A stretch of DNA of 64,000 bases from Aminobacter niigataensis (GTDB lineage: Bacteria; Pseudomonadota; Alphaproteobacteria; Rhizobiales; Rhizobiaceae): NCBI RefSeq assembly GCF_014200015.1, contig NZ_JACHOT010000003.1:310001-374000 (forward strand). The letters are read 5' to 3'. Shown piece after piece: positions 17,911 through 27,058 of this stretch; the stretch's first letter is position 1; every line of letters starts with the position of its first letter. Under the pieces are notes generated by a model. It did not search any database. It saw nothing but the letters and a program-made list of their open reading frames with translations, and had not been told where the DNA came from. The position numbers and the translations under genes are program-made.

Positions 17911-18361
17911 CGAAGCGCTTTTCCTCGAGCTCGGCGCGGTCAACCAGTATTGGGTGCACTACCGCCTGCTCGAAGACTGGGGCTACGGCAAGCTGGCCAA
18001 GAAGGAACGCGAGGAATCGATCGAGGAGATGCACCACGCCGACAAGCTGGTCGCGCGCATCATCTTCCTCGAAGGCCACCCCAACCTGCAGTCCTTGGCC
18101 CCCTTGCGCATCGGGCAGAACGTCAAGGAAGTGCTCGAGAGCGATCTTGCCGGCGAATATGACGCCCGCACCTCCTACAAGAAATCACGGGACGTCTGCT
18201 CCCAGCACGGCGACTACGTATCCATGAAGCTCTTCGAGGAGCTGCTTGCCGACGAGGAAGGCCATATCGACTTCCTGGAGACGCAGTTGCAGCTGCTCAA
18301 CGAGATCGGCGAAGAGAAGTACGGCCAGCTCAACGCCGAGACAGCTGACAAGGCCGAATAG
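17876..18361 (+). CDS. bfr: Bacterioferritin
   Basis: This iron-storage protein oxidises Fe(II) at a di-iron centre and stores it as mineral in a 24-subunit shell. The 161 residues keep the full set of ligands at the expected positions: Glu18, Glu51 and His54 (EEMHHAD), Glu94, Glu127 and His130 (ADEEGHID), plus Met52 for haem. It starts inside the end of the ferredoxin gene. Placed between two iron-uptake genes, it is odd that a storage protein is under the same upstream Irr-type site; a separate internal promoter is possible but not evident. Confidence 0.95.
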   Translation: MKGEKQVIERLNEALFLELGAVNQYWVHYRLLEDWGYGKLAKKEREESIEEMHHADKLVARIIFLEGHPNLQSLAPLRIGQNVKEVLESDLAGEYDARTSYKKSRDVCSQHGDYVSMKLFEELLADEEGHIDFLETQLQLLNEIGEEKYGQLNAETADKAE

Positions 18362-18372
18362 GACATGCCGGA

Positions 18373-19989
18373 ATGCGGCGCACTTTTCTGATCCCGCGCC
18401 GCAAGCTGCCGGGTGCACCTGCCAGCACCAACCCAGCCAACGAGACGCGAAGCGCCAAGGCGCTTCGCACCGTTGCTGCATCGGGCCTGATCCTGATCGC
18501 CGCGGCCTTACCTTCGGCCGCGGGCGAACAGGTTTCGCCCGGTCTGGCCACCGAGCGCCACGACCTCAAGCCCAAGGACAAGGCGCGCGTCGATAGGGTC
18601 GTCAGGCCGACGACCGACTTTTCCAGGCCCGAGCAGTTCGAGCTGATGCAGGGCGGCGCCGGCACCTCGGAGAAGCGCGTCAACCAGGACGCATTCTCGC
18701 ATTCTTCCGCCAACATCACCTTCGAGGAAGAAGGCACCTTCAAGCTCGGCAACGGCATGTTCCGCAAGCTCTGGGTGTCGTCGCCATCCTCGACGCAGGC
18801 TTCCGACGGCCTCGGCCCGCTGTTCAATGCGCGCGCCTGCCAGAGCTGCCACCTGAAAGATGGCCGCGGCCATCCGCCGGAGGGCAATTCCGACGCCACC
18901 TCGATGTTCCTGAGGCTGGCACGCCCGGCCGAGACGGAGGAGGAAAAAGCCGCGCTGGCCGAGCGCAAGGTGCTGAACTTCCCCGACCCGGTCTATGGCG
19001 GCCAGTTCCAAGACCTGGCCGTGCCCGGGCTCAAGGGCGAAGGCCGGATGGTCATTTCCTACCAGCAGTTCCCGGTCGAGCTGGCCGGCGGCACCAAGAT
19101 GGTGCTGCGCTGGCCGAGCTATTCGGTGTCCGACCTCGGCTACGGTCCGATGAACCCCAAGACGACGCTGTCGCCGCGCGTCACGCCGCAGATGATCGGC
19201 CTCGGGCTGGTCGAGCAGATCCACCCCGCCGACATCCTTGCCAACGCCGATCCCGACGACAAGGACGGCGACGGCATCTCCGGGAAGCCCTCCATCGTCC
19301 GCGACCACAAGACCGGGGAACTGACGCTTGGCCGCTTCGGCTGGAAGGCATCGGCGCCGTCGATCCGCCAGCAATCGGCCGACGCCTTCGCCGGCGACAT
19401 CGGCATCTCGACGCCCGACGTGCCGCACCACTGGGGCGACTGCACCAAGGCGCAAGGCACCTGCCTGGCCATGCCCAATGGCGTGCAGGACAGGCTGGGT
19501 CCTGCAGAGGCACCCGACCCGATCATGGACCTCGTCACCTTCTATTCGCAGAACCTCGCCGTGCCGGCGCGCCGCGACATCGACAAGCCGGAGGTGCTGC
19601 GCGGCAAGCAGATGTTCTACGAGGCGGGCTGCGCGTCCTGCCACATGCCGAAATTCGTCACCCGGCGCGACGCGCCAAACAAGGCGCAGGCCTTCCAGCT
19701 GATCTGGCCCTATTCCGACTTCCTGCTGCACGACATGGGCGAGGATCTCGCCGACGGCCAGCAGGTCGGCGACGCCACCGGCAGGGAATGGCGCACGCCG
19801 CCGCTGTGGGGCATCGGACTGACCCAAACCGTCAACGGCCACACTTTCTTCCTGCATGACGGGCGGGCGCGGAACCTGACCGAAGCCATCCTGTGGCACG
19901 CCGGCGAAGGACAGGCCGCCCGCGACCGCTTCGCAGCCTTGCCTGCTTCCGACCGTGACGCCCTGATCAAATTCCTGGAGTCGCTCTGA
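18373..19989 (+). CDS. Di-haem oxidoreductase family protein (DUF1111/DHOR)
   Basis: This 538-residue exported c-type cytochrome belongs to the di-haem oxidoreductase group, sometimes annotated thiol oxidoreductase. Two haem sites are seen: CQSCH (Cys156, Cys159, His160) and CASCH (Cys420, Cys423, His424). A hydrophobic segment near residues 34-50 (GLILIAAALPSAAG) should direct export. It begins 11 bases after bfr. In alphaproteobacteria this family is regularly encoded between two imelysins and a DUF1513 protein, which fits here; the proposed role is redox support of iron uptake. Confidence 0.88.
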   Translation: MRRTFLIPRRKLPGAPASTNPANETRSAKALRTVAASGLILIAAALPSAAGEQVSPGLATERHDLKPKDKARVDRVVRPTTDFSRPEQFELMQGGAGTSEKRVNQDAFSHSSANITFEEEGTFKLGNGMFRKLWVSSPSSTQASDGLGPLFNARACQSCHLKDGRGHPPEGNSDATSMFLRLARPAETEEEKAALAERKVLNFPDPVYGGQFQDLAVPGLKGEGRMVISYQQFPVELAGGTKMVLRWPSYSVSDLGYGPMNPKTTLSPRVTPQMIGLGLVEQIHPADILANADPDDKDGDGISGKPSIVRDHKTGELTLGRFGWKASAPSIRQQSADAFAGDIGISTPDVPHHWGDCTKAQGTCLAMPNGVQDRLGPAEAPDPIMDLVTFYSQNLAVPARRDIDKPEVLRGKQMFYEAGCASCHMPKFVTRRDAPNKAQAFQLIWPYSDFLLHDMGEDLADGQQVGDATGREWRTPPLWGIGLTQTVNGHTFFLHDGRARNLTEAILWHAGEGQAARDRFAALPASDRDALIKFLESL

Positions 19990-21062
19990 TGGCTAGGATT
20001 GTCCTCGCAGCATCCCTCGCGCTTTTCGTCGCCCTGCCTGCGGCCCAGTCTAACGAAGCTTCGGACAAGGTGATCTCAGGCGCCATCGAGGGTTTCATCC
20101 GGCCCGCCTATGGCAAGCTGGTCGAGGCGAGCACAACGCTTGGCAGGTCCATGGCTACACTCTGCGCGGCGCCGTCGGACGGCAATCTGGATGCCGCACG
20201 CGCACAGTTCTCGGCAACCACGGCCACATGGTCGCAAATCGAAATTATCCGCTTCGGCCCGATCACCGAGCAGAATCGGCTCGAACGCATCCTGTTCTGG
20301 CCGGACCGCAAGGGCACCGGCCTCAAGCAGGTACAGGCGGCGCTGGCCGACAAGGACGAAACGGCGACCGACGCGGCCAGGCTGGCACAGAAGAGCGTCG
20401 CCATGCAGGGCCTTGGCGCGCTGGAGTTCGTGCTGTTCGGCACGGGCGCCGACGATCTCACCGGGGCCGAAGGCGCCTATCGCTGCGCCTATGGCAAGGC
20501 GATCTCTGGCAACATCGGCTCGATAGCCTCCGAGGTCGATGCCGCGTGGCGCGACGACAAGGGTTTCGCCGCCCAATGGAAGCATCCGGGCGCCGAAAAC
20601 CCGCTCTACCGCGATGCGACCGAAGCGGTCACCGAATTGCTCGAAGTCTATGTTAACGGGCTCGAACTGGTGCGCGACGTGCGCGTCAACGGCTTCCTCG
20701 GCGAGGAGGCAAAAGCCGACAAGCCGAAACAGGCGCTCTACTGGCGCTCGCAAGGCACTGCTGCTTCGCTCGGCGGCAACATATCAGGCATGAAGGCGCT
20801 GTTCGACGCCTCGCAGTTCGGCAGCCTGCTATCCGACGATTCCCGGTGGGTTGCCCAGTCGATCGAATTCGAGTTCGCCAACGCGCAGAACGCTGTGGCT
20901 GCGGTCTCCGGCCCGATCGATGCAGCACTCGCCGACACCGAAATGCGCAGCAAGCTCGGCTATTTCGGCGTGGTGACTTCGAGCCTTTCCGAACTGTTCG
21001 GGACGCGCCTTGCCGGCGCGCTTGGCCTCACCGCCGGCTTCTCCTCGCTCGACGGCGACTGA
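19989..21062 (+). CDS. Imelysin family protein, copy 2
   Basis: This second imelysin-like protein of 357 residues has an N-terminal signal peptide (ASLALFVALPAAQS). The motif region reads GLGALEFVLFG: the glutamate is kept but the histidine of GxHxxE is replaced by glycine, unlike copy 1. The two imelysins are therefore probably not redundant; copy 2 may bind a different ligand or act as a partner. The start overlaps the last base of the di-haem gene stop (TGATG), so they are coupled. Confidence 0.88.
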   Translation: MARIVLAASLALFVALPAAQSNEASDKVISGAIEGFIRPAYGKLVEASTTLGRSMATLCAAPSDGNLDAARAQFSATTATWSQIEIIRFGPITEQNRLERILFWPDRKGTGLKQVQAALADKDETATDAARLAQKSVAMQGLGALEFVLFGTGADDLTGAEGAYRCAYGKAISGNIGSIASEVDAAWRDDKGFAAQWKHPGAENPLYRDATEAVTELLEVYVNGLELVRDVRVNGFLGEEAKADKPKQALYWRSQGTAASLGGNISGMKALFDASQFGSLLSDDSRWVAQSIEFEFANAQNAVAAVSGPIDAALADTEMRSKLGYFGVVTSSLSELFGTRLAGALGLTAGFSSLDGD

Positions 21063-21072
21063 GGGTTCGGCG

Positions 21073-22182
21073 ATGCGCACGCCCCTGTTCGATCGCCGCG
21101 ACTTCCTCAAGGCCGCCGGTACGTCCTTCCTGATGGCGCTCGCCCCGACGAAACGTGCGCTGGCGCTCGACACCGACGCTATGTTCGCCACTGCTTACCA
21201 AGCACGCTCAGGCGAATACGGCGTCGCGGTGCTGTCCGAGGCCGGCAAGATCTTGCACAGCGTGGCCCTGCCCGAGCGCGGCCACGACGTGACCTTCGAT
21301 CCCCATTCGCGCAAGTCGGTGGTGTTCGCCCGCCAGCCGGGCACCTTCATGCTCGTGTTCGACCACACCGGCCGGGAGGAGCCGCTGACCATCCCGAGCA
21401 TCGCCGGCCGCCACTATTACGGCCACGGCGTGTTCTCGCCCGACGGCGCACTGCTCTACGTGACGGAGAACGACTTCGACAACGCCGCCGGCATGGTCGG
21501 CGTCTATGACACCCGCGACGGCTTCCGCCGCCTCAGCGAGTTCCCGACCCATGGGGTGGGCCCGCACGAGCTGATCCTGCTCGGCGACGGCCGCACGCTG
21601 GCCATCTGCAACGGCGGCATCGAGACCCACCCGGATTTCGGCCGCGCCAAGCTCAACATCCCGACCATGAAGCCATCCTTCGTGCTGGTCGACCGCGTTT
21701 CCGGCGACCTCATCGAAAAGCACGAGCTGCCTGAGAAACTGCACCAGCTGTCGATCCGGCACATGGACATCGACGCCCAGGGCACCGTGTGGTTCGGCTG
21801 CCAGCACGAGGGCCCTGCCAGCGAAAAGCCGCTGCTGGTCGGACGCGCCGCGCGCGGCAAAGAGCTTGAGATGCTCGACATGCCCGAGAGCATCTTGGGC
21901 GGCTTCCGCAACTATATCGGCTCGGTGGCGGCCAACCGCAGTGCCGGGCTGATTGCCGTCTCCTCGCCACAGGGCAACGCCTGGGCGACGATCGAGGCGA
22001 GGACTGGCAAGGTGGTGGCGAAGAACGATCTGGTCGAGGTCTGCGGCCTCGCGCCCGACGGCGACGGCTTCCTCGCCACGACCGGCGCCGGCCTTATTGT
22101 CGCGCCCGGCGGCAAGGAAACAGACGATGCGCAGCATGTCTGGGACAATCACATGCTGCGCATCAATTTGCGAAAAACGTAA
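21073..22182 (+). CDS. DUF1513 protein with Tat signal, probable beta-propeller
   Basis: This 369-residue exported protein has a twin-arginine signal (DRRDFLKAAGTSFLMAL, residues 7-23), so it probably crosses the membrane folded. The body repeats segments such as HDVTFDPHSRKSVVFAR, HYYGHGVFSPDGALLYVTEND and GPHELILLGDGRTLAICNGG, consistent with a seven-bladed propeller of the DUF1513 family. This family closes imelysin/di-haem iron loci in many proteobacteria. Its biochemical role is unknown. The ATG at 21073 was chosen because it gives the intact Tat motif; an upstream in-frame ATG at 21010 lies within copy 2 of imelysin. Confidence 0.87.
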   Translation: MRTPLFDRRDFLKAAGTSFLMALAPTKRALALDTDAMFATAYQARSGEYGVAVLSEAGKILHSVALPERGHDVTFDPHSRKSVVFARQPGTFMLVFDHTGREEPLTIPSIAGRHYYGHGVFSPDGALLYVTENDFDNAAGMVGVYDTRDGFRRLSEFPTHGVGPHELILLGDGRTLAICNGGIETHPDFGRAKLNIPTMKPSFVLVDRVSGDLIEKHELPEKLHQLSIRHMDIDAQGTVWFGCQHEGPASEKPLLVGRAARGKELEMLDMPESILGGFRNYIGSVAANRSAGLIAVSSPQGNAWATIEARTGKVVAKNDLVEVCGLAPDGDGFLATTGAGLIVAPGGKETDDAQHVWDNHMLRINLRKT

Positions 22183-22195
22183 GCTGATGCTTACG
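22178..22195. terminator. Hairpin between convergent DUF1513 and phnN genes
   Basis: CGTAAGC and GCTTACG form a perfect 7-bp stem with a TGAT loop, and the stop codon of the DUF1513 gene is inside the stem. It sits between convergent genes, so it could stop transcription from either side. No clear T-run is present, so termination strength is uncertain. Confidence 0.45.
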
Positions 22196-22203
22196 CAACA
22201 AGC

Positions 22204-22833
22204 TTAGACAAGCCCGGAGACATCCGAATAGGCGACGGACCGGCGCAGAACGGCCAAGAACTTCTCGCCTGCAATCTCGGGCGTGCCGGAATTGTCGATC
22301 AGCGCATGGCCTGGGCCGGAGAGATCGTGCGGGGCGGTGCGGGCGAGCCGCGCCAGAACCTCGCCGCGCGACTCGCGGCCACGCGCGGCAAGACGGGTCG
22401 CGAGGACTTCGGGGGCAGCGGTGATCTCAACGACCGCGACATGGGCGTAACGCGCGCGCAGGGCCGGGATGACGCCGCGCGAGGTGTTGGCGACGACGAC
22501 GTGGCCGACCGAGATCGCGTCGTCGACCGACGCCGGTATGCCGTAGCGCAGGCCATGCGCTTCCCACGACAGCGCAAAAGCGCCTGACGCCTCGGCGTCG
22601 ACAAAGGCCGCATCGGCCAGCGTGTCGTGGTCTTCGGTGGCACCGTCGCTGTTGCGGGTGATGACGCGGCGGGCGAACTCGACATGGTCGTCGTCGGTCA
22701 GGCGCTCGCGGACATAGGCAATCAGCGTGTCCTTGCCGGCGCCGCTGGGACCAACGACGGCGACGAACACCCCGTTGCGTACAGGCGCGCCGACACGGGT
22801 CAATTCACGCTCGATCAATGCTGAAACCATCAT
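22204..22833 (-). CDS. phnN: Ribose 1,5-bisphosphate phosphokinase
   Basis: This ATP-dependent kinase converts ribose 1,5-bisphosphate to PRPP, a step of phosphonate degradation and an alternative PRPP source. The 209 residues have Walker A GPSGAGKDT (about 29-37), the guanylate-kinase-like RRVITRNSD segment and VVVANTSRGVIPALRARY. GGAGGA stands upstream of the ATG. It is not beside other phn genes, so either it is a detached member or serves PRPP supply independently. Confidence 0.85.
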   Translation of the reverse strand: MMVSALIERELTRVGAPVRNGVFVAVVGPSGAGKDTLIAYVRERLTDDDHVEFARRVITRNSDGATEDHDTLADAAFVDAEASGAFALSWEAHGLRYGIPASVDDAISVGHVVVANTSRGVIPALRARYAHVAVVEITAAPEVLATRLAARGRESRGEVLARLARTAPHDLSGPGHALIDNSGTPEIAGEKFLAVLRRSVAYSDVSGLV

Positions 22834-23041
22834 GCGACGTCATATCCTCCATGCCAGACCCCCGCCCGGCGGCGCCGGGACCCTTGGCAGGCAACGGCGC
22901 ATTGAACATCTCCGGTGCCGCCCTGTCACGCGCCATGGGTTGGACCACGGGCGGACGGCGGCGCTGCGATGCCAATAGGCGATTTGCATGACGGAATGAC
23001 GAAACGCAACGCATCGACAGACTTGGTTGCGTTGAAGGGCT

Positions 23042-23230
23042 TTAGTCGCTCGACGCGGAGCGGGGCGGCTCAACATCATCAACCTCCCCGGATTGGCTTG
23101 AAACTACGGATGGCGCCCGCCGCCGCATTTCGGTTTCGAATTCCTGGACCGTGATGATGCCCTCATTGACCCAGGCGCGCAGCCAGCTTTCCTCCACCTG
23201 TTCCAGTGGAATCGTATTCCTGCTTTTCAA
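23042..23230 (-). CDS. Possible small protein (62 residues), TTG start
   Basis: The frame encodes an acidic 62-residue peptide with a helical segment (LEQVEESWLRAWVNEGIITVQEFETEMRR) that looks more protein-like than its surroundings. The only start in frame is TTG at 23230. A better ribosome site (GGAGG) with ATG at 23240 is in a different frame that stops after 25 codons, so either a frameshift has occurred or the call is wrong. No family recognised. Confidence 0.35.
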   Translation of the reverse strand: MKSRNTIPLEQVEESWLRAWVNEGIITVQEFETEMRRRAPSVVSSQSGEVDDVEPPRSASSD

Positions 23231-23542
23231 TTCCGTTCATTTGCCTCCACCGGCGCTGGCCCGTGCTTCGCACCCGCCGAAGGCAGTGACCCGCCCTTCG
23301 CAAGCTCGCTCTAATCTATGAGCGCTATGGACATTCGTTGGGCGCTGCAACCCGACCTATATAATCGAATATATATTCCAGTAATTTAATAGAATAGGCC
23401 AGTAGAAAATTCCGGCTCAAATGTCGCCATTGGGCGAAACCAAATACTCTCGATGGCAGCATGAATATATGTCGGGTGTGGTCACGCAAATGCACCCGCC
23501 AGCCTTGGCCAGCGGGCTCACCAGAAGGCGGCAAAGTCTCGG
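23231..23542. other. Gap of 312 bases without a supported gene
   Basis: This stretch downstream of prfC is locally AT-rich (around 23350-23420, with runs such as TCGAATATATATTCC) compared with its surroundings. I find no convincing open frame, tRNA or palindrome. It may hold the 3' end of the prfC message and the promoter of the possible small protein. Confidence 0.4.
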
Positions 23543-25135
23543 CTACGCCACCTTGTCGCGGACCTGATAGTCCTTGATGGCGGCGAAGCGGATCATCTTC
23601 CAGCGCTCGGCCTCGTAGTTGAGCGAGAACTCGTGCTGGGCGAGGAACACCGGATCGTTGTCGAGATCGCGGGCGATGTCGCCGCGATGGCTTTCGATGA
23701 AGCGATGCAGGTCGGCCGCATCGTCGGCATCGATCCAGCGGCAGATCGAAAACCGCGCCATCTCGAAATCGACAGGCAGCGTGTATTCGACAGACAGCCG
23801 CTCCTTGAGCACGTCGATCTGCAGCGCGCCGACGACGCCGACGATGGCAGGCGAGCCGTCCTCCGGCTGGAACAGCTGGACGACGCCCTCTTCGGCCATC
23901 TGGTGCAGCGCTTCCTTGAGCTTCTTGGCCTTCATCGCGTCGCCCAGGCGCACGCGGCGCAGGATTTCCGGCGCAAAGTTGGGCACGCCGCGGAACAGGA
24001 TGTCCTCGCCCTCGGTCAGCGTGTCACCGATGCGCAGCGTGCCGTGATTGGGAATGCCGACCACGTCGCCGGCATAGGCCTCGTCGGCGGTGATGCGCGA
24101 ACGGGCGAAGAAGAACTGCGGCGCCGACAGGCTCATCGGCTTGCCGGTGCGCACGAGCTTGGCCTTCATGCCGCGCTTGAGCTCGCCCGAGCAGACGCGG
24201 ACAAAGGCGATGCGGTCTCGGTGGTTGGGGTCCATGTTGGCCTGGATCTTGAAGACGAAGGACGTCATCTTCTCCTCCGTCGCCTCGACCTTGCGCGTGT
24301 CGGCCTCCTGGGCGCGTGGTGCCGGGCCGAATTCGCCCAGCGCCTCGATCAGGTCGCGGACGCCGAAATTGCGCAGCGCCGAGCCGAAATAGACCGGCGT
24401 CAGGTGGCCTTCGCGGAACGCCTGGAGATCGAAGGGCCGGCAGGCCTCGCGGGCCAGTTCCAGCTCCTCGATGAAGGCGGGGCGATCGTTGTCGGGCAGA
24501 AGGCCGGCGGCGCGGTTGGAATCGGGGCCATGGACCTCGGTGCGCTCCTTCTCGTCGTCGCCGCGGCGCACCGCGTTCTGGGCGAGGTGGTAGGTGCCGG
24601 CAAAGGTCTTGCCCTGGCCGATTGGCCAGGTGATCGGAGCGGTGTCGAGCGCCAGCTTCTCCTCGATCTCGTCGAGGACCTCGAAGGTGTTGCGCGCCTC
24701 GCGGTCCATCTTGTTGACGAAGGTGATGATCGGGATGTCGCGCAGGCGGCAGACCTCGAACAGCTTCAGCGTGCGCGGCTCGATGCCCTTGGCGGCGTCG
24801 ATGACCATGACGGCCGAGTCAACCGCCGAAAGTGTGCGATAGGTGTCGTCAGCGAAGTCCTCGTGGCCGGGCGTGTCGAGCAGGTTGAAGACGTTGTCGC
24901 CATATTCGAAGGTCATCACCGAGGTGACGACCGAGATGCCGCGCTCGCGCTCGATCTTCATCCAGTCGGAGCGGGTCTGGATCTTGTCCTTCTTGGCCTT
25001 GACCTCGCCGGCGAGCTGGATCGCGCCGCCGAACAGCAGCAGCTTTTCGGTCAGCGTCGTCTTGCCGGCGTCAGGGTGCGCGATGATCGCGAAGGTGCGG
25101 CGGCGCGCCACCGCCTTTTCGATGTCTTCAGCCAT
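23543..25135 (-). CDS. prfC: Peptide chain release factor 3
   Basis: This GTPase recycles release factors 1 and 2 from the ribosome after termination. The 530 residues match the RF3 family length. GTPase motifs are clear: G1 AHPDAGKTT (about 18-26), G3 DTPGHEDF and G4 NKMD. RF3-specific segments include ERERGISVVTSVMTF and, near the C-terminus, RFSICRWIDADD. It is a single gene, with a CT-rich hairpin repeat upstream separating it from the alkylation-repair gene. Confidence 0.95.
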   Translation of the reverse strand: MAEDIEKAVARRRTFAIIAHPDAGKTTLTEKLLLFGGAIQLAGEVKAKKDKIQTRSDWMKIERERGISVVTSVMTFEYGDNVFNLLDTPGHEDFADDTYRTLSAVDSAVMVIDAAKGIEPRTLKLFEVCRLRDIPIITFVNKMDREARNTFEVLDEIEEKLALDTAPITWPIGQGKTFAGTYHLAQNAVRRGDDEKERTEVHGPDSNRAAGLLPDNDRPAFIEELELAREACRPFDLQAFREGHLTPVYFGSALRNFGVRDLIEALGEFGPAPRAQEADTRKVEATEEKMTSFVFKIQANMDPNHRDRIAFVRVCSGELKRGMKAKLVRTGKPMSLSAPQFFFARSRITADEAYAGDVVGIPNHGTLRIGDTLTEGEDILFRGVPNFAPEILRRVRLGDAMKAKKLKEALHQMAEEGVVQLFQPEDGSPAIVGVVGALQIDVLKERLSVEYTLPVDFEMARFSICRWIDADDAADLHRFIESHRGDIARDLDNDPVFLAQHEFSLNYEAERWKMIRFAAIKDYQVRDKVA

Positions 25136-25212
25136 CGGGGATTCCTTGTGATGGCGGGCTTCTAACAGCCGATGCCGCGCCTGTCGAGGAATTGGAACGA
25201 TGCGTCGATGTC

Positions 25213-25230
25213 CTCCCCCTCATGGGGGAG
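25213..25230. repeat. Short CT/GA-rich hairpin, CTCCCCC-TCAT-GGGGGAG
   Basis: The 7-bp perfect stem with a 4-base loop lies between two genes on the minus strand. Its sequence resembles the core of the 49-base repeats at 34258, 34388 and 37895 in this window, so it is probably a degraded member of that family. It could also terminate the alkylation-repair transcript. Confidence 0.5.
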
Positions 25231-25259
25231 GGAGGCGTAGGCGTCGCGCCTAGCGCAGG

Positions 25260-26366
25260 TCAGCCCCTCAACTCAAACCCACCCTCGGCCACCGTCTCGC
25301 CATTGACGATCAGTTCTATCAGATGGTGGCCGGGATAATGCTTGCGCGTGGTGAAGTCGCGCACCGCCTGGCTGATCGAAAGCTCCTTCTGGCCGCCCGG
25401 CGCCAGGTTGATTTCCTTGAGCTTGAACACCTTCTTCGAGCTGCCGCCGCTTTTCTTGACGTAGTGGACGGCATAGTCGACCACCAGCTGCTGGACCGTC
25501 TCGGCGGTCGAGGCGATGCTGGCCTTGAGCGTGATGCGGCCGCCGAGCAGGATGGCAGCCGGCTGGATCGCAAAGGTGTCGACACGCACCATCGGCTTGC
25601 CCGTCGTACCGATCGCGCCAAGCGCCCGCGCGTCACCCTTCTTGATCATCGTGCGCAGCGCATGCTTGACGATCCAGGCAGTGTTCCTGTCGTCCATGTC
25701 CCAGCCTGAGACGCGGTCGATGACCTTGTCGGGGTGATCCTTGGAAATGTCGTTGAGGTGGTTGGCCACCGACTTGCGCACATAGAGGCTCGGGTCGCTC
25801 CTGAGCGCCTCGAGGATCGGCGCCGTCGGCGACGGATCCTTGATCAGTTGCTTGAGCTGGAACGACCACGGCAGCCGCGGGCGCGAACCCTCGCTGGCCA
25901 GGCGTCGCACATGCTCGTTGTCGTCGAGCGCCCAGCCATGCATCACCTCAAGCGTCCTGTCGAAATCCTTGGCCAGGAAATGACGGATGGCGAACTCGGC
26001 CGAACCGAAGCGGGTGAAGGAGCTCAGCGCCTGCATCGACAGATCGAAGTGGCCCTTGCCGTACAGTGCGACATATTCGGAAAGCACGATCGAGGCGAAG
26101 CCATGCTGGATGCGCGGCGCCAGTTCGTGCAGCACTTCGATCGCGTGCTCGAAGCCGCCGGGCAGGCTGCCATGCAAGCTCGTTGCCGTCTGGCGCAAAC
26201 GCTGCATGATACCGAGTTCATCGAGGTTCTCGGTCGCCAGGGAAAGGAATTTTTCCGCATCGAAAGCAGGCGAGATGGAGGCCGTTTCGTCAGCGATATG
26301 GCGAAGCCGGTCCCGATCGAAAATCTCCTTGAGCGCCGGGGCGGCTTGCGTCTGGTCTTCCATCAT
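25260..26366 (-). CDS. DNA alkylation repair protein (HEAT-repeat, AlkD-like)
   Basis: This 368-residue protein belongs to the DNA alkylation repair family built on HEAT-like helical repeats, which grip DNA and help remove alkylated bases. Visible are FDRTLEVMHGWALDDNEHVRRLASEGSRPRLPW and LRSDPSLYVRKSVANHLNDISKDHPD, which form the conserved helical core. The C-terminal quarter, from VDTFAIQPAAILLGG, looks like an added beta-sandwich typical of the longer variants. Specific glycosylase residues could not be verified. It is divergent from the SRPBCC gene at 26616. Confidence 0.87.
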   Translation of the reverse strand: MMEDQTQAAPALKEIFDRDRLRHIADETASISPAFDAEKFLSLATENLDELGIMQRLRQTATSLHGSLPGGFEHAIEVLHELAPRIQHGFASIVLSEYVALYGKGHFDLSMQALSSFTRFGSAEFAIRHFLAKDFDRTLEVMHGWALDDNEHVRRLASEGSRPRLPWSFQLKQLIKDPSPTAPILEALRSDPSLYVRKSVANHLNDISKDHPDKVIDRVSGWDMDDRNTAWIVKHALRTMIKKGDARALGAIGTTGKPMVRVDTFAIQPAAILLGGRITLKASIASTAETVQQLVVDYAVHYVKKSGGSSKKVFKLKEINLAPGGQKELSISQAVRDFTTRKHYPGHHLIELIVNGETVAEGGFELRG

Positions 26367-26615
26367 CGGTTTCGTCCCTGTTCAGCGCCCCCGCGCCGAC
26401 CCTTGTGCGTCCGTCCGGACGCACGGGCTCTGCGCAAATACGAACCGAACCGCGAAACTGCAAACAATCTCCTGCCAAGGGTCTGTCAGGAGATTTTGAA
26501 AGGCCGCTGCGTCGAGACCGCATGTTGCCGTTGACGGTTGTGCCCGACAGGCGGAAAATATTCTTGGATGGTCGATGAACAGGACGCCGCTTCCTCGACA
26601 ATCAGGGAGGTCGCC

Positions 26616-27005
26616 ATGACCATTCACCAGGAAGTGCATCTCAAGGGCACGCCAAAGGACATCTACGACCTGCTTCTCAACTCCGCCCGGTTCCAGGCGA
26701 TGACGGGCGGGCGATCGGCCCATATCTCGACGCATGAGGGCGGCGAGGTGTCGATCTTCGGTGGCGACATCGAGGCCCGCAACATCGAGCTCGTGCCCAA
26801 CCGCCGCATCGTCCAGACATGGCGTTCGCGGGCGTGGCCCGAAGGCATCTTTTCGATCGTGCGCTTCGAGCTGCAGGCCGACGGCACGGGAACCAGGCTT
26901 GTTTTCGACCAGAATGGCTATCCCAGGTCGACGCACGCAATGCTCGATGAAGGCTGGCAAAAGATGTACTGGGAGCCGATGAACAAGGCACTGACGCATC
27001 ATTGA
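26616..27005 (+). CDS. SRPBCC (AHSA1/START-like) domain protein
   Basis: This 129-residue single-domain protein has the SRPBCC ligand-binding fold. It opens with a beta-strand and helix (MTIHQEVHLKGTPKDIYDLLLNSARF), continues with the FGGDIEARNIELVPNRRIVQTWRSRAWPEGIFSIVRFEL core and ends in the long C-terminal helix (STHAMLDEGWQKMYWEPMNKAL). AGGGAGG precedes the ATG by five bases. Ligand and role are unknown. Confidence 0.85.
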   Translation: MTIHQEVHLKGTPKDIYDLLLNSARFQAMTGGRSAHISTHEGGEVSIFGGDIEARNIELVPNRRIVQTWRSRAWPEGIFSIVRFELQADGTGTRLVFDQNGYPRSTHAMLDEGWQKMYWEPMNKALTHH

Positions 27006-27058
27006 ATGACAGCCAGAGTGGCGTCGCTCAGGTCCACCGACCGATGGTGCAAGCGCCA

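Noticed and set aside
18508-19899. 463-codon open frame on the - strand
   Set aside because: Antisense to the di-haem oxidoreductase whose two CxxCH motifs confirm the + strand.
23325-23534. 69-codon frame on the - strand downstream of prfC
   Set aside because: No start signal and no protein-like pattern; the region is AT-rich spacer.
23633-25165. 510-codon open frame on the + strand
   Set aside because: Antisense of prfC, low-complexity and without a domain.
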